DNA of 64,000 nt from Mycobacterium sp. MBM. Its GTDB lineage: Bacteria; Actinomycetota; Actinomycetes; Mycobacteriales; Mycobacteriaceae. The position numbers and the translations under genes were made by a program. A model generated the notes under the pieces. The model was not told the origin of the DNA, made no database searches, and worked only from the letters and a program-made list of their open reading frames with translations. Positions 1-8,676 of the stretch are shown one piece after another (within the stretch, counting starts at the first letter, position 1; every line of letters begins with the position of its first letter). The stretch is from the NCBI GenBank assembly GCA_021648845.1, contig JAKJHY010000011.1:1-64000 (forward strand). The letters are read 5' to 3'.

Positions 1-86
1 ACCAGCCGAAGCACTCCACGAACTACTCTGCAACCCGTCCGATTCACCCACTGTTGCAACGACCCCGTGAATCCGCCGTGGGATCC

Positions 87-107
87 CGTGCGATAACTGG
101 CCACTCG
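87..107 (+). repeat. Upstream copy of the repeat that also follows the first gene
   Basis: This 21-base stretch (CGTGCGATAACTGGCC plus ACTCG) matches 1067-1087 at 18 of 21 positions. The downstream copy is the right arm of a perfect palindrome overlapping the stop codon of the gene at 207-1061. The two copies are direct repeats flanking the gene. Function is unknown. Confidence 0.6.
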
Positions 108-117
108 ACAACGGGCT

Positions 118-144
118 TTGTCCACAATCTCCGCCTCATCCACA
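118..144 (+). promoter_or_regulatory. Two DnaA-box-like sequences
   Basis: TTGTCCACA at 118-126 fits the actinobacterial DnaA-box consensus, and TCATCCACA at 136-144 has one mismatch. They lie 18 bp apart, upstream of the gene at 207. Two boxes do not make an origin; a chance match or a feature of this gene family's leader is equally possible. Apart from this pair and the repeat at 87-107, I see nothing in bases 1-206. Confidence 0.25.
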
Positions 145-206
145 ACCTGCGGCCGCGCTGGGCGGCACGCCTCCGATCCGTCTGAGGCCGGCGCGACCGT
201 CCTGGC

Positions 207-1061
207 ATGACCCCTTTCCTCGGCACCGAGGCCCTCAGCGCAGGCACCGTGACACGACGCTCCCTGGAGCAGCATCGGCGCCTTCACCGCAACGTGTTCT
301 TGCCGCCGGGCTCGCCTGTGACCGCGATCGTGCGCGCGCAGGCCGCCTGGCTGTGGTCGGGCCGCACGGCCGTCGTAGGCGGCCTCTCCGCTGCGGCGCT
401 GTTCGGCACCCGATGGATTGACGCCGACGCTCCCGCCGAACTGTTCCGGGTCAACGGCAAGCCCGTGCCCGGCATCGTCATCCACCGCGACGAACTCCGC
501 CACGACGAGATCTGTCACATCCGCGGCATCGATGTGACGACGCCGGCACGCACCGCCTTCGATCTGGGCCGACGCGGGGGCCTCCTGCGCGCCGTCATCG
601 GGGTCGACGCGCTGGCACACCGGACCGGTGTGACCGCCGAAGAGGTCGCGACGCTGTTCCCCCACCATCGCGGGGTCAGAGGGCTCGTCCAGCTTCGCGA
701 CGTCGTCGAACTGATGGATGGTGGCGCCGAATCCCCGCAGGAGACCAGGACACGACTGATCCTCGTCAAGGCCGGTTTACCGAAGCCCCGCACCCAGATC
801 AGGGTGCATCGCTACCGCCTCGACATGGGCTACGACGAATTCAAGGTCGGCGTCGAATATGACGGCGAACAGCACTGGACGGACGCGGCCCAGCACGCGC
901 GCGATATCGATCGATTGGCCGATCTGTCCGCACTGGGGTGGCGGATCGTTCGCGTCAGCGCGGAGATCCTGCGCTGCCGACCCCAGGTTGTCATCGCACG
1001 AACCTGTCAGGCTCTGCGCGCAGCGGGTGCCGAATGGCCAGTTATGACACGGCTTCCATGA
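207..1061 (+). CDS. AbiEi-like / DUF559-type PD-(D/E)XK endonuclease-fold protein
   Basis: A 284-residue protein of a type found in many copies in mycobacteria. The N-terminal half resembles the winged-helix/AbiEi antitoxin-like part seen in such proteins. The C-terminal 110 residues carry a DUF559/VSR-like core: SPQE, then RLDMGYDEFKVGVEYDGEQHW, then LGWRIVRVSAEIL. The E, D and E-x-D residues fit a PD-(D/E)XK metal site. The ATG is the first good start. The gene stands alone and converges on purH. Its last codons and stop lie inside a 16-bp palindrome (1036-1082), and a near-copy of one arm lies upstream, so gene and repeat may travel together. Nuclease activity and any antitoxin role are inference; no partner toxin is adjacent. 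Confidence 0.7.
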   Translation: MTPFLGTEALSAGTVTRRSLEQHRRLHRNVFLPPGSPVTAIVRAQAAWLWSGRTAVVGGLSAAALFGTRWIDADAPAELFRVNGKPVPGIVIHRDELRHDEICHIRGIDVTTPARTAFDLGRRGGLLRAVIGVDALAHRTGVTAEEVATLFPHHRGVRGLVQLRDVVELMDGGAESPQETRTRLILVKAGLPKPRTQIRVHRYRLDMGYDEFKVGVEYDGEQHWTDAAQHARDIDRLADLSALGWRIVRVSAEILRCRPQVVIARTCQALRAAGAEWPVMTRLP

Positions 1062-1082
1062 ATTTACGTGTCATAACTGGCC
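1036..1082. terminator. Perfect 16-bp inverted repeat between convergent genes
   Basis: GGCCAGTTATGACACG (1036-1051) pairs perfectly with CGTGTCATAACTGGCC (1067-1082) across a 15-nt loop. The left arm is inside the coding sequence and the stop codon is in the loop. It sits between convergent genes and could end transcription in both directions, but there is no T-tract. The right arm also recurs at 87-102. Confidence 0.55.
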
Positions 1083-1090
1083 GCTCGGCG

Positions 1091-2650
1091 CTAGTGGTAG
1101 AAATGCCGGGCCCCGGTGAGATACAGCGTGATACCGGCCTCGGCGGCGGCCGCGGTCACCTCGTCGTCACGCACGGAGCCGCCCGGGTGCACGATCGCTG
1201 TCACCCCGGCCGCGGTCAGCGTCTGCAACCCGTCCGGGAACGGGAAAAAGGCATCCGAGGACGCCACCGCGCCCTGGGTACGGTCCCCGGCCCGTTCCAC
1301 CGCCAACCGGGCGGCATCCACCCGGTTGACCTGTCCCATGCCGACACCGACGGTCGCGCCGTCCTTGGCGATCACGATCGCGTTGGATTTCACCGCGCGA
1401 CCGGCCCGCCAGGCGAACACCAGATCGGCCAGGGTGTCCGGATCGGCGGGATCACCGGTGGCCAGCGTCCAGGTGTTCGGGTCATCGCCGTCGGCATCGA
1501 TCGCATCGCGCTCCTGCACCAGCAGGCCGCCGCTGATCTGCCGCGATTCGAGCTGCGCCCCGAGCGGTTCGGAGGCCACCAGGATGCGGATGTTCTTCTT
1601 CTTCGACAGCACCTCGACCGCGCCGGGCGCATAGGCCGGGGCGACGATCACCTCGGTGAAGATATCGGCCACCGTCTCGGCCATCTCGACGCTGACGGTG
1701 CTGTTCGTGGCGATCACCCCGCCGAATGCCGACAGCGGATCACAGGCGTGCGCCTTGGCGTGCGCATCGGCCACCGACACCGAGGACACCGCGATACCGC
1801 AAGGGTTGGCGTGCTTGATGATCGCCACGCAGGTCTGCTCGTGGTCGAAGGCGGCCCGCCACGCCGCGTCGGCGTCGGTGTAGTTGTTGTAGGACATCTC
1901 CTTGCCGTGCAACTGCTCGGCCTGCGCCAGGCCCGGCCAGCCGGAGTCGTCGCGGTACAGCGCCGCCCGCTGGTGCGGGTTCTCGCCGTAGCGCAGCACC
2001 GCGGTGCGCCGCGAGGTGGTCCCCACCCAACGCGGCAGTACCGCATCCTGCTCCGGCGCGAGCACCGAGACCATCCAGCCCGCCACCGCCACGTCGTACT
2101 CGGCGGTGTGTTGGAAGGCCAACGCCGCCAGCTTCTTCCGTTCGGCGAGTGTGAACCCGCCGGTACGCACGGCGGCCAGCACCCCGTCATAGCCGAGCGG
2201 GTCGACCACCACCGCGACACTGGGATGATTCTTGGCGGCGGCGCGCACCATCGAGGGGCCGCCGATGTCGATCTGCTCGACGCACTCGTCGGGACCGGCA
2301 CCGGAGGCCACCGTCTGGGTGAACGGATACAGGTTGACCACGACGAGTTCGAAAGGCGCGATGCCCAACTCGGTCAGTGCCGCCTCGTGTTCGGGCTTGC
2401 GCAGGTCGGCCAGCACACCGGCGTGCACCTTCGGGTGCAGCGTCTTGACCCGCCCGTCGAGTACCTCCGGGAAGCCGGTGACGTCCTCCACCGGAGTCAC
2501 CGGGACCCCGGCCCCGGCAATGGTTTTCGCCGTCGAGCCGGTCGAGACGATGCTCACGCCCAGCTCATGCAGGCCACGGGCCAGGTCCACCAGCCCGGTC
2601 TTGTCGTACACGCTGATCAACGCACGCCGGATCGGCCGCTTGTCGCTCAT
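1091..2650 (-). CDS. purH: Bifunctional AICAR transformylase / IMP cyclohydrolase PurH
   Basis: Catalyses the last two steps of de novo IMP synthesis: formyl transfer from 10-formyl-THF to AICAR, then ring closure. At 519 residues it is the normal family length. The N-terminal MGS-like cyclohydrolase domain shows STGSTAKTI (about residues 36-44) and [13 protein letters not shown]. The transformylase half carries the catalytic KHANPCG segment near residue 275 and RYGENPHQ. The start overlaps the purN stop by 4 bp, so the two are translationally coupled in a run with the upstream perM-type gene. The order perM-purN-purH matches M. tuberculosis Rv0955-Rv0957 as I recall it. Cytoplasmic. Confidence 0.98.
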   Translation of the reverse strand: MSDKRPIRRALISVYDKTGLVDLARGLHELGVSIVSTGSTAKTIAGAGVPVTPVEDVTGFPEVLDGRVKTLHPKVHAGVLADLRKPEHEAALTELGIAPFELVVVNLYPFTQTVASGAGPDECVEQIDIGGPSMVRAAAKNHPSVAVVVDPLGYDGVLAAVRTGGFTLAERKKLAALAFQHTAEYDVAVAGWMVSVLAPEQDAVLPRWVGTTSRRTAVLRYGENPHQRAALYRDDSGWPGLAQAEQLHGKEMSYNNYTDADAAWRAAFDHEQTCVAIIKHANPCGIAVSSVSVADAHAKAHACDPLSAFGGVIATNSTVSVEMAETVADIFTEVIVAPAYAPGAVEVLSKKKNIRILVASEPLGAQLESRQISGGLLVQERDAIDADGDDPNTWTLATGDPADPDTLADLVFAWRAGRAVKSNAIVIAKDGATVGVGMGQVNRVDAARLAVERAGDRTQGAVASSDAFFPFPDGLQTLTAAGVTAIVHPGGSVRDDEVTAAAAEAGITLYLTGARHFYH

Positions 2651-3279
2651 CCCAGAATCGCCTTTCGTCCGGTCCAGGTCACACCGCGCGTCGCCAGCGC
2701 GGCCAGCACGTCCACCAGCAGACGTCGTTCGACGCCCTTGATGCGTTCGTGCAAAGTCTGTGCGGTGTCATCCTCGTACACCGCCACGGCCTCCTGGGCC
2801 AGGATCGGCCCGGTGTCCACCCCGCTGTCGACCAGGTGCACGGTGCAGCCGGACACCCGCACGCCGTAGTCGATGGCGTCGGGGACCGCATGCGCACCCG
2901 GGAAGGCGGGCAGCAGCGCCGGATGGGTGTTGACGACCCGCCCTTGGAAGCGCGAAAGAAACTGCTGGCCAAGTATTTTCATGAAGCCCGCGCTGACCAC
3001 CAGATCGGGCTCGTACCGGGCGACCGCCTCGGTGAGCGCAGCATCCCAGGCGGTGCGATCACCGTATTCGCCCAGCCGCACCGCAAAGGTCGGGATCGAC
3101 GCCGCGGCGGCCACATCCAGCGCCGGGCAGGACCGGTCGGCGCCGACGGCCACCACCCGGGCGGGGTAGTCCCCGGCGGCGGCTTCCAGCAGCGACGCCA
3201 GCAGCGACCCGGTGCCCGACGCCAGTACCACCAGCCGGGCCGGCGCACACGCCGGTATGCGGAGGGGTCGCTGCTGCAC
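2647..3279 (-). CDS. purN: Phosphoribosylglycinamide formyltransferase PurN
   Basis: Transfers formyl from 10-formyl-THF to GAR in purine synthesis. I place the start at the GTG at 3279, giving 210 residues beginning [16 protein letters not shown]. This matches the N-terminus I recall for M. tuberculosis PurN; reading further upstream runs into the stop of the preceding gene. The formyltransferase signature is clear: LASGTGSLL near the start, SAGFMKILG, then the catalytic [12 protein letters not shown] block and D-x-GVDTGPI. The gene begins 10 nt after the perM-type stop and overlaps purH by 4 bp. Confidence 0.96.
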   Translation of the reverse strand: MQQRPLRIPACAPARLVVLASGTGSLLASLLEAAAGDYPARVVAVGADRSCPALDVAAAASIPTFAVRLGEYGDRTAWDAALTEAVARYEPDLVVSAGFMKILGQQFLSRFQGRVVNTHPALLPAFPGAHAVPDAIDYGVRVSGCTVHLVDSGVDTGPILAQEAVAVYEDDTAQTLHERIKGVERRLLVDVLAALATRGVTWTGRKAILG

Positions 3280-3289
3280 CCGCAGCAGC

Positions 3290-4681
3290 CTAGTCGTCCT
3301 GTTCGCGCGGCTTTTCAGCGGTCGTGCCGGGAAGATCGCCGTCGACCATGAAGTGCTCTTCGGGGTCCAGCAGCGGGTCGTCGAAGGACTCATCCGGCGG
3401 GGTACCGAGCTCGGTGGACTCGGCGTGCTCGGGCAGTTCGGGCGGCGCATCCAGCAGGACGACATCGGTGGTTGCATCCTCGTCGTCGAACACGGCCTTG
3501 TCGTCGAACACCGCTTCGGGTTCCGGCGCCGCCACCGTGACCGGCTTCACCTTCTTGGGCGGGCGCACGACACCACCGGCCATCGCCACGGTCAACCCGC
3601 CGATGGACAGGAACCACAGGAACACCGCGGGCCCGAAGGTGGCCTGGTCGACGCCGACGTCACCGAAGTTGCCGAGCCTGCCACCCCCGGCGTAGCCGAG
3701 CAACGCCATGGTCAGCGCTGCCACCAGCGCCGCCACCGCGACCTTGGCGGCCGCGATGGGCAAGGGAGCGGCCCGGCGCGCACATTGCTGACCGAGCGCC
3801 ACCGCCGATACCGCGGCCACGATCAACAACGCCACCCAGATGGGCCCCAGCGGGGGTGTCGGGACCGCGGCGAGCACCGGCACGGCGGGGATGTCCCCGC
3901 CCAACACGGTGAAGGCGCTGAAGGTGGCCAGCCCAATGTGCGCGCTGGAGCCGACCGCGACGGCGGCCGTGCCGACCAGCACGTTGGGTATGTAGAGGAT
4001 CGACAGCAAGGTCAGGCTGAACTGGCCGAACACCGAATCGGTGATCCCGAACAGGTCGTGCATGGTGCCCCAGTGCACGACGATCGAGCCGGCGGCCACC
4101 ACACCGCACAGCCCCAGCAGCGCCAGCACGCCGGCCGCACCACCGCGCAGCGCCTCGGGGAGCCAGCGCGGTACCCGCGGCAGCGTCAGGAGTCGGCCGG
4201 TCATGGCCACCCCGATCAGCGCACCGATCGCATGCACCGTCAGCACGCCGGTGAAGGCGCGGAAGGCGTCCGGGGTCTGCAGTTCGGTGATCACCGAGGC
4301 CGCATCGTGGATGACGGCCAGCGACAGGGCCGCGATCAGCAGCGGCCCGCCCAGCGCGGAGGCCACCACCCAGCGGATGACGAACCAGGAGGACCGGGCG
4401 GCGGCCGCCGCGGTGGTGCGTGCGGTGCCCCAGATCATCAGCAGCACCGGCAGCAGCGGCATCACGCCGAGTTCGCGGCCACCGATGGAGACGGGCACCT
4501 GATGCACACCCAGCCACATGCTGGCGATGGCGCCGAATGCGCCGGTCATATCGCTGTTGGCGATGAGCAGCTGGATCAGCGTCACCGCCGCGATCACACC
4601 GAGCGCCACGACCGACGGCCCGAACGCGACCCTGAGCAGGTCGCGAGCCTGTCGGGTGCCGACTGACCGGTTGTCCACCAC
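3290..4681 (-). CDS. perM: DUF6350 polytopic membrane protein, PerM-like (Rv0955 type)
   Basis: 463 residues with about nine hydrophobic helices over the first 370 residues, followed by a long acidic, hydrophilic tail (roughly 375-463) rich in D, E and P. Family (DUF6350) and position directly upstream of purN match M. tuberculosis Rv0955/PerM, an inner-membrane protein linked to cell division and persistence. That role is known for the homologue and only inferred here. The next gene upstream is the Rv0954-type protein, so the order Rv0954-Rv0955-purN-purH is conserved and probably one transcription unit. Confidence 0.82.
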   Translation of the reverse strand: MVDNRSVGTRQARDLLRVAFGPSVVALGVIAAVTLIQLLIANSDMTGAFGAIASMWLGVHQVPVSIGGRELGVMPLLPVLLMIWGTARTTAAAAARSSWFVIRWVVASALGGPLLIAALSLAVIHDAASVITELQTPDAFRAFTGVLTVHAIGALIGVAMTGRLLTLPRVPRWLPEALRGGAAGVLALLGLCGVVAAGSIVVHWGTMHDLFGITDSVFGQFSLTLLSILYIPNVLVGTAAVAVGSSAHIGLATFSAFTVLGGDIPAVPVLAAVPTPPLGPIWVALLIVAAVSAVALGQQCARRAAPLPIAAAKVAVAALVAALTMALLGYAGGGRLGNFGDVGVDQATFGPAVFLWFLSIGGLTVAMAGGVVRPPKKVKPVTVAAPEPEAVFDDKAVFDDEDATTDVVLLDAPPELPEHAESTELGTPPDESFDDPLLDPEEHFMVDGDLPGTTAEKPREQDD

Positions 4682-4741
4682 TAGCTGGGTCGCTCCTCGT
4701 GCGCGTCTGCGCGTCCGACGTCCGGGCGCGCGACGCCCACA

Positions 4742-5620
4742 CTACGACGAGGGTGTGCCGGACTGCGGTGAGGACTCGGAGTGGCTTTGCGGTGTCGCGC
4801 CCGGTTGGGAGGGCACCGCAGCGGTCGGCGCCGAGGAACCCTGTTGCTCGTACCCCGTCGGTTCGCTCGTCCTGGACGGCTGCCCGAAGGCCGGGAATCC
4901 GGTGGGCGGGGTCGGCGGCCCGTTGTGGGAGCCGGCGGCTGCGGGGGTGGACTGGAATCCGCCGGTGTTCGGGGCGCCCTGATAGCCGTACTGCGACGGG
5001 TAACCCGGACGCTGTTGCTGATGGGCCGGCGCGCCGTACTGCTGCTGGCCCGGCTGGCCCGGCTGGCCATAGTACGGGGCACCGTAGTGGCCGTAGGGCT
5101 GCTGCTCGTACCGCGGCTTGGGGGCCGGCGGGGTCAGCACACCCGCGTCGAACAGCAGGGCGGCGATGGCGGCTCCGGTCTGCAACAGCGTCGCGGCGAT
5201 GATCAGGTACAGCCCCCAGCCGATGGACAACCCGGCCGGGGCGTTGATGACCTCGGCCAGCACCAGCAGGAACGACAGGGTGGCTACCACGGCCACCAGC
5301 CCGGTGCGGGCCTTCTGCTTGGGCATCAGACCGACACCGGCCAGCAGTGCGGCGAGCACCGAGGCCGCGACGGCGAGGCCGAGGCCCGGGGTGCTGCCGC
5401 TGGCACTGCCGAACTGCGGGAAGTCCGAGTTGCTGATGGTCAGCAGCGGACCGAAGTTGAACGCGTAGGTCGCCAGACCGAACGCTGCGACGGCAGCGGT
5501 CAGGTAGACAGGCAGCTTGCTGGGGCCTACCTCTGCGGGCTCGCCGTACTGCTGGCTGGGCGCGTACTGGTTGCCCTGCTGGGCAGGCGGATATCCGGGG
5601 TTGCCGGGCGGGTAAGTCAT
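4742..5620 (-). CDS. DUF5336 membrane protein with Pro/Gln/Gly-rich tail (Rv0954 type)
   Basis: 292 residues. A short proline/glutamine/tyrosine-rich N-terminus precedes four hydrophobic segments (about 35-165). A long low-complexity C-terminus follows, built from repeated PYGQ, QPGQ and YGYQ-like stretches and ending in a Ser/Pro/Gln tail. This matches the DUF5336 family, represented by M. tuberculosis Rv0954 and its 34-kDa antigen relatives, which are described as cell-envelope/divisome-associated. The disordered tail suggests protein-protein contacts. The gene heads the perM-purN-purH run, with a 60-nt gap to perM. Confidence 0.8.
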   Translation of the reverse strand: MTYPPGNPGYPPAQQGNQYAPSQQYGEPAEVGPSKLPVYLTAAVAAFGLATYAFNFGPLLTISNSDFPQFGSASGSTPGLGLAVAASVLAALLAGVGLMPKQKARTGLVAVVATLSFLLVLAEVINAPAGLSIGWGLYLIIAATLLQTGAAIAALLFDAGVLTPPAPKPRYEQQPYGHYGAPYYGQPGQPGQQQYGAPAHQQQRPGYPSQYGYQGAPNTGGFQSTPAAAGSHNGPPTPPTGFPAFGQPSRTSEPTGYEQQGSSAPTAAVPSQPGATPQSHSESSPQSGTPSS

Positions 5621-5677
5621 GACTCTCCTGTGTGAGCGATTTCGAACCCACGCTAGCGCACCCTGCTGGGCGGCGGC

Positions 5678-6817
5678 TCAGACCGATACGAGCGTCGCGG
5701 CGTCCGCGGCCGTCTGATCGGCGGCCTCGATTTCCCGGACGAGCGGTAGCACCTTTTGCCCGAAGTACTCGATCTCCTCCTGGAAGTGGAGGAAGCCACC
5801 CAGGATGAGGTCCACCCCGCGTTTGCGGTACGCCGCGATCCGCTCGGCGATCTGTTCCGGTGTGCCGATGAGTCCGGTGCGGAATCCGTCGTTGTATTGG
5901 ACGAGATCCTCGAAGGATGAGTCCGCCCACATGCCCTTCTTGTCGCCGGTGGAGTTGCCGGCCTGTTGCACGGCCCCGCGGAAGCCCTCGACGGCGGGCC
6001 TGTTGGCCTTGGCGATGATCTCGCGCAGGGTGTCTCGGGCCTCCCGCTCGGTGTCGCGCGCGATGATGAACCCGTTGAGACCGACCTTCACCTCTCGGCC
6101 CACGGTGCGGGCGTGGTCACGTACCTCGATCACCTGTTCGGTGATGCCGGCGAAATCCTTGCCGTTGGAGAGGTACCAGTCCGAGTACAGGCCGCCGTTG
6201 CGGCGAGCCGCGGTGGAATTGCCGCCCTGGAACAGCTCCGGGTTCGGACGCTCGGGGGTGTTGAGTGGTTTGGGCTTCAGGGTGAAGTCGTGGATGCGGT
6301 AGAAGTCACCGCGGAAATCCACCTCGTCCTCGGTCCAGATCTTGCGCAGTACCTGCAGGAATTCGGCGCTGCGCCGGTAGCGCTCGTCGTGTTCGAGCCA
6401 CGGCTCGCCCAGATGGGTGAACTCGTCCTTGAACCACCCCGACACCACGTTCACCGCGAACCGCCCTCCGGACAGGTGGTCGGCGGTGGCGCCCAGCTTG
6501 GCCAGCACGGCGGGCTGCCACAGGCCCGGGTGCACCGCCGCGATCACCTTGAGTCGCTCGGTGGCCAGCAGCAGCGCGAGGCTGAAGCTGGTGGACTCGT
6601 GCTGGTACTCCGCGCCGTAGCTGGCCTCGTAGCGCACCTGGGACAGCGCGTACTCGAAACCGTTGTTCTCCGCGGTCTGGGCCAGTTTCTTGTTGTACTC
6701 GTAGTTCCAGTCCGTGCGCTGGTCGATATCGCTGGTCACCAGGCCTCCGCTGACATTGGGCACCCAGTAGGCGAACGTGATGTGGTCGGCGATGCGTTCG
6801 GTCGTCATGGGTGTCAT
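5678..6817 (-). CDS. sfnG: LLM-class FMNH2-dependent monooxygenase, dimethylsulfone monooxygenase (SfnG)-like
   Basis: 379 residues of the luciferase-like TIM-barrel family, closest in my reading to SfnG, which oxidises dimethylsulfone to methanesulfinate with FMNH2 and O2. Features include FAYWVPNVSGGLVTSDI at the N-terminus, the ATADHLSGGRFAVNVVSGWFKDEF core typical of alkanesulfonate monooxygenases, and LFQGGNSTAARR. A second ATG three codons in (6808) is an alternative start. The gene is divergent from the F420-type LLM gene, with a KstR-type palindrome between them. No sulfonate transporter or flavin reductase is adjacent, so the substrate is uncertain within the alkanesulfonate/sulfone group. 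Confidence 0.8.
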   Translation of the reverse strand: MTPMTTERIADHITFAYWVPNVSGGLVTSDIDQRTDWNYEYNKKLAQTAENNGFEYALSQVRYEASYGAEYQHESTSFSLALLLATERLKVIAAVHPGLWQPAVLAKLGATADHLSGGRFAVNVVSGWFKDEFTHLGEPWLEHDERYRRSAEFLQVLRKIWTEDEVDFRGDFYRIHDFTLKPKPLNTPERPNPELFQGGNSTAARRNGGLYSDWYLSNGKDFAGITEQVIEVRDHARTVGREVKVGLNGFIIARDTEREARDTLREIIAKANRPAVEGFRGAVQQAGNSTGDKKGMWADSSFEDLVQYNDGFRTGLIGTPEQIAERIAAYRKRGVDLILGGFLHFQEEIEYFGQKVLPLVREIEAADQTAADAATLVSV

Positions 6818-6900
6818 GGCAGCAGCTGCGCACCCTCGCGGTCACCACTAATGATCGGGCTGAGCGCAACGCTGTTCGGCTCGGCCTTGCGCTAGCGGAC

Positions 6901-6914
6901 TAGAACACGTTCTA
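6901..6914. promoter_or_regulatory. KstR-type operator
   Basis: TAGAACACGTTCTA fits the KstR consensus TnnAACnnGTTnnA exactly, with perfect 6-bp arms TAGAAC/GTTCTA. It ends 9 nt before the ATG of the gene at 6924 and lies in the divergent promoter region shared with the sfnG-like gene. KstR represses cholesterol-catabolism genes in mycobacteria; regulation here is inferred from the motif. Confidence 0.72.
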
Positions 6915-6923
6915 ATTCTGGGC

Positions 6924-7772
6924 ATGGACTACGGGCTCGTACTTTTCACCAGCGACCGCGGCATCGCCCCGGCACCGGCGGCCAAGCTGGCCGATGACCA
7001 CGGTTTCACCACCTTCTACGTGCCCGAGCACACCCACATCCCGATCAAGCGGCAGGCCGCGCACCCGACGACCGGTGACGAGACGTTGCCCGACGATCGC
7101 TATATGCGCACCCTGGATCCCTGGGTGTCGCTGGGTACGGCGGCGGCGGTGACGTCGCGGGTGCGGCTGTCCACCGCGGTGGCGCTGCCAGTGGAACACG
7201 ACCCGATCACGCTGGCCAAGTCGATCGCGACGCTGGACCACCTGTCCGGCGGACGGGTCAGCCTGGGTGTCGGATTTGGTTGGAACACCGACGAATTGGC
7301 CGACCACAAGGTCCCGCCGGGTCGGCGGCGCACCATGCTGCGCGAATACCTGGAAGCGATGCGCGCGCTGTGGACCGAGGAAGAAGCCGCCTACGACGGC
7401 GAGTTCGTCAACTTCGGCCCGTCATGGGCCTGGCCGAAGCCGGTGCAGGCCCATGTCCCGGTGCTGGTGGGCGCGGCCGGCACCGAGAAGAACTTCAAGT
7501 GGATCGCGAAATCGGCCGACGGGTGGATCACCACGCCACGCGACTTCAACATCGACGAGCCGGTGAAGCTGCTGCAGGACACCTGGGCAGCGGCGGGCCG
7601 CGAGGGCGCCCCGCAGATCGTGGCGCTGGACTTCAAGCCGGATCCGGAAAAGCTGGCGCACTGGCGCGAACTCGGGGTTACCGAGGTGCTGTTCGGCCTG
7701 CCCGACAAACCCGAGGCCGAGGTCGGTGCCTACGTCGAGCGGCTGGCGGGCAAGCTCGCCCAACTGGTCTGA
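6924..7772 (+). CDS. LLM-class F420-dependent oxidoreductase (Rv0953c type)
   Basis: 282 residues, the TIGR03619-type subgroup of F420-dependent luciferase-like enzymes. It has an intact barrel, with ATLDHLSGGRVSLGVGFGWN (about 97-116) at the deazaflavin phosphate region and PVLVGAAGTEKNFKW further on. Position beside Rv0954/perM/purN matches M. tuberculosis Rv0953c, but here an sfnG-like gene is inserted between them. A KstR-type operator ends 9 nt before the start, suggesting a leaderless or very short-leader transcript and a link to sterol metabolism. The substrate is unknown. Confidence 0.85.
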   Translation: MDYGLVLFTSDRGIAPAPAAKLADDHGFTTFYVPEHTHIPIKRQAAHPTTGDETLPDDRYMRTLDPWVSLGTAAAVTSRVRLSTAVALPVEHDPITLAKSIATLDHLSGGRVSLGVGFGWNTDELADHKVPPGRRRTMLREYLEAMRALWTEEEAAYDGEFVNFGPSWAWPKPVQAHVPVLVGAAGTEKNFKWIAKSADGWITTPRDFNIDEPVKLLQDTWAAAGREGAPQIVALDFKPDPEKLAHWRELGVTEVLFGLPDKPEAEVGAYVERLAGKLAQLV

Positions 7773-7836
7773 CGCTCATAGCTGGTTCTCATCCGGCGTC
7801 CACGCCGGCAAAACTTTGTGGGCCCACGATGAGGAC

Positions 7837-8676
7837 ATGATCGAAGAACACGACCGCGGATTCGGCTACGACATCTCGGTGATGTCACGACGCAGGATCC
7901 TGATCGGACTGGGCGCGGCCGCAGGATCCGCCGCCATCGCTGGCTGCGGTACCCCTGCCACGTCACCGCCAGCCGCCGCCACCGCGACGCCGGTGGCCGG
8001 GGCGGCACCCCAGGAAACTATGGGGCCCTACCCCGGTGACGGCTCCAACGGTCCCAACGTGCTCATCGAGTCCGGTGTGGTGCGCAGCGACGTCAGAACC
8101 AGCTTCGGTTCGTATACCGGTGTCGCGCAGGGTGTGCCGACCACCGTGAACATCAATCTGCAGGACCTCGCCAAAGACGGCGCGCCCGGTGCCGGGATGG
8201 CGCTGTATATCTGGCACTGCGACCGTGAGGGCAGGTACTCGCTGTACAGCGAGGGCGTGACCACGCAGAACTATCTCCGCGGTGTGCAGGTTGCCGACGA
8301 CAACGGCATGGTGACGTTCAGAACCATATTTCCTGCCACCTATCCAGGCCGGTGGCCGCATATCCACTTCGAGGTCTTCGACTCCTTGGAATCCGCGGTC
8401 GCCGGGTCGGCGGCCCGGTTGACATCCCAGATCGCACTGCCGGAAGCGACCTCGTCGGCGGTGTACGCCTTCGATGACGGTTACGCTGCGAGCATCCCGA
8501 ATCTCGGCGCGCTCACCCTGGACTCGGACATGGTCTTCGGCGACGGTTGGACCACCCAGATGGCCTCCACCAGCGGCAGTCCCGCAACCGAAATCGATGT
8601 CGCCATCACCGTGGGGGTCGCCGAAAAGTCGAAGAACATCGACACCAACCCGTCGCCGGGCGGTCCGCCACGCTAG
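7837..8676 (+). CDS. Tat-exported lipoprotein with intradiol ring-cleavage dioxygenase fold
   Basis: 279 residues from the ATG at 7837; an upstream in-frame start would bury the export signal. A twin-arginine motif SRRRILI precedes a hydrophobic stretch and a lipobox-like AIAGC at about residue 35, so the protein is probably exported folded and lipid-anchored. The dioxygenase domain shows ETMGPYPG, YIWHCDREGRYSLY and YPGRWPHIHFEVF. These are the positions of the two Tyr and two His Fe(III) ligands of catechol/protocatechuate dioxygenases. The envelope location argues against a classical cytoplasmic catechol pathway. The stop overlaps that of the convergent thiolase-like gene. Confidence 0.85.
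   Translation: MIEEHDRGFGYDISVMSRRRILIGLGAAAGSAAIAGCGTPATSPPAAATATPVAGAAPQETMGPYPGDGSNGPNVLIESGVVRSDVRTSFGSYTGVAQGVPTTVNINLQDLAKDGAPGAGMALYIWHCDREGRYSLYSEGVTTQNYLRGVQVADDNGMVTFRTIFPATYPGRWPHIHFEVFDSLESAVAGSAARLTSQIALPEATSSAVYAFDDGYAASIPNLGALTLDSDMVFGDGWTTQMASTSGSPATEIDVAITVGVAEKSKNIDTNPSPGGPPR

Noticed and set aside
938..2869. A long open frame of over 600 codons on the plus strand opposite purH and purN
   Set aside because: Its product is Arg/Gly/His-rich without any family resemblance, and it lies antisense to two clear purine enzymes. Such frames are common in GC-rich DNA.
3212..5930. Long open frames on both strands across the perM and DUF5336 genes
   Set aside because: Composition-driven shadows. 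The chosen frames have membrane helices, conserved neighbours and family matches, and the others have none.
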